Shown one piece after another: positions 5,911 to 6,695 of a DNA stretch of 6,695 nucleotides. This stretch comes from FEN-727 sp036508635. GTDB lineage: Bacteria; Actinomycetota; Geothermincolia; Fen-727; Anoxymicrobiaceae. The first letter of the stretch is position 1, and each line of letters starts with the position of its first letter. Where the stretch lies: assembly GCA_036508635.1 (NCBI GenBank), contig DATCGY010000250.1:1-6695 (forward strand), given 5' to 3'. Below the pieces are notes generated by a model. It had not been told where the DNA came from. It saw only the letters and a program-made list of their open reading frames with translations, and made no database searches. The position numbers and the translations under genes were made by a program.

Positions 5911-6695
5911 ATGGAACTCGAACAACTCCTCGAAGATCTCAGGCGCTATCCCGGCCTCACGCGGAAGGCGGCCATCGGCTCCTGGACGCGACGCTTCAGC
6001 ACCATGAGCGGCGACACCGTGCTCGAGGAAGGGCCCGGCGACGATGCCGGGGTGCTGCCCATGGGGGACGGGCACCTCCTGCTGGCAGGGGAGGGGCTCA
6101 TGCAGGAGCTTCTGGACGACCCCTCTTTCGCCGGCTTCTGTTCCGTGACCGTCAACGTCTACGATATCTACGCGATGGGCGGGACTCCACTGGGCATAGT
6201 CACCGTCGTCTTCTCGCAGGGGTTCTCGGACGCCGCGCGTGAGGGCTTCGTGAGCGGCATGGGTCTCGCGCTGGAGCACTACGGCATTCCGTTGCTGGGA
6301 GGCCATACGAGCCCGGACGCGGGCCCCGCGGTCGCGGTGTGTATCGCGGGATACGCAAAGAAGCTCCTGCTCGGCGATGGCGCGTCGCCGGGCGACCGCA
6401 TAATCGTCGCGCTCGACATGGAGGGCGAGGCGCATCCGCCGTTCTTCGCGTGGGATACCGTCACGTTCGCCCCGGAGGGTCGGACCCGGTCCAGGCTGAA
6501 TGCTCTCACGGACATGGCGGAGCTCGAGATAGTCAGCGCGTGCCGGGATATATCAAACCCCGGGATGCTGGGAACTCTAGCCATGATGCTGGAATCCGCC
6601 GGAATGGGTGCCAGGGTAAATCTCGATTCCATTCCGATCCCTCCGGGCATCGAGCTCGACTGGTGGTTAAAAGCATATCCGTCGTTCGGGTTCAT
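5911..6695 (+). CDS. PurM/ThiL-fold AIR synthase-related protein, partial (methanogenesis marker 2-like)
   Basis: The frame from the ATG at 5911 stays open for 261 codons to the window edge, so the 3' end is missing. The protein has the signatures of the PurM/ThiL/SelD/HypE superfamily, whose members bind ATP and phosphorylate or activate small substrates. These are GPGDDAGVL (41-49, the acidic metal-nucleotide loop), VNVYDIYAMGGTPLG (81-95), LLGGHTSPD (128-136), GDRIIVALDMEG (161-172) and DISNPGMLGTLAMMLE (213-228). HPPFFAWDT (175-183), DISNPG and the WLKAYPSFGF segment (252-261) remind me more of archaeal methanogenesis marker protein 2 and the bacterial sll0787-type family than of true ThiL, PurM or SelD, but this is from memory without a search. 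The catalytic Cys/Sec-containing N-terminal glycine-rich loop of SelD is absent. The substrate is unknown. There is no Shine-Dalgarno; the gene is probably expressed leaderless from the promoter at 5877-5904, divergent from priA. Confidence 0.85.
   Translation, partial: MELEQLLEDLRRYPGLTRKAAIGSWTRRFSTMSGDTVLEEGPGDDAGVLPMGDGHLLLAGEGLMQELLDDPSFAGFCSVTVNVYDIYAMGGTPLGIVTVVFSQGFSDAAREGFVSGMGLALEHYGIPLLGGHTSPDAGPAVAVCIAGYAKKLLLGDGASPGDRIIVALDMEGEAHPPFFAWDTVTFAPEGRTRSRLNALTDMAELEIVSACRDISNPGMLGTLAMMLESAGMGARVNLDSIPIPPGIELDWWLKAYPSFGF

Noticed and set aside
4921..6435. 504-codon open frame on the minus strand spanning the priA start and the gene at 5911
   Set aside because: Its second half is priA read out of frame and its first half is antisense to the AIR-synthase-like gene; both real genes have clear family motifs.
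1..6695. CRISPR array, tRNA, rRNA, insertion sequence or attachment site
   Set aside because: No regularly spaced repeats, cloverleaf-like segment, transposase motifs or terminal inverted repeats seen by eye; the window is ordinary chromosomal coding sequence.

Overview
This is a GC-rich bacterial window with four protein-coding genes. Three are complete and one runs off the right edge. From left to right they are a B12-dependent (class II) ribonucleotide reductase gene, nrdJ (+); a cysteine-rich, probably zinc-binding protein of unknown function (+); the replication-restart helicase gene priA (-); and a PurM/ThiL-fold (AIR synthase-related) protein (+, partial). Arg AGG and Ile ATA codons are frequent despite the high GC, a GTG start is used, and one gene looks leaderless. 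A deep-branching Actinomycetota or a similar GC-rich anaerobe or facultative anaerobe would fit, but this is inference. The intact PriA helicase motifs argue against mycobacteria-like actinobacteria, whose PriA is known to be degenerate.

Layout. Positions 1-124 hold the nrdJ leader: a TATAAT hexamer, a strong hairpin (33-63), a second hairpin that would compete with it (58-84), and a Shine-Dalgarno (114-120) complementary to the loop of the first hairpin. nrdJ occupies 125-2353. A 118-nt gap containing a GC hairpin leads to the cysteine-rich gene (2472-3251). This gene and priA (3336-5828, minus strand) converge across 84 nt with no T-tract terminator. priA and the partial AIR-synthase-like gene (5911-6695) diverge from an 82-nt intergenic region. 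That region carries a good -35/-10 pair placing transcription start on the A of the right-hand gene's ATG.

How they fit together. NrdJ makes deoxynucleotides and PriA restarts stalled forks, so both serve DNA synthesis, but they lie on opposite strands and are not an operon. The cysteine-rich protein could be co-transcribed with nrdJ, though the spacing and its own Shine-Dalgarno do not prove it. The AIR-synthase-like protein looks unrelated in pathway; it resembles the family known in archaea as methanogenesis marker protein 2. I see no mobile elements, CRISPR, rRNA or tRNA. The points most worth a second look are the possible RNA switch ahead of nrdJ, the RING-like cysteine/histidine spacing in the unknown protein, the leaderless promoter, and the partial gene at the edge.
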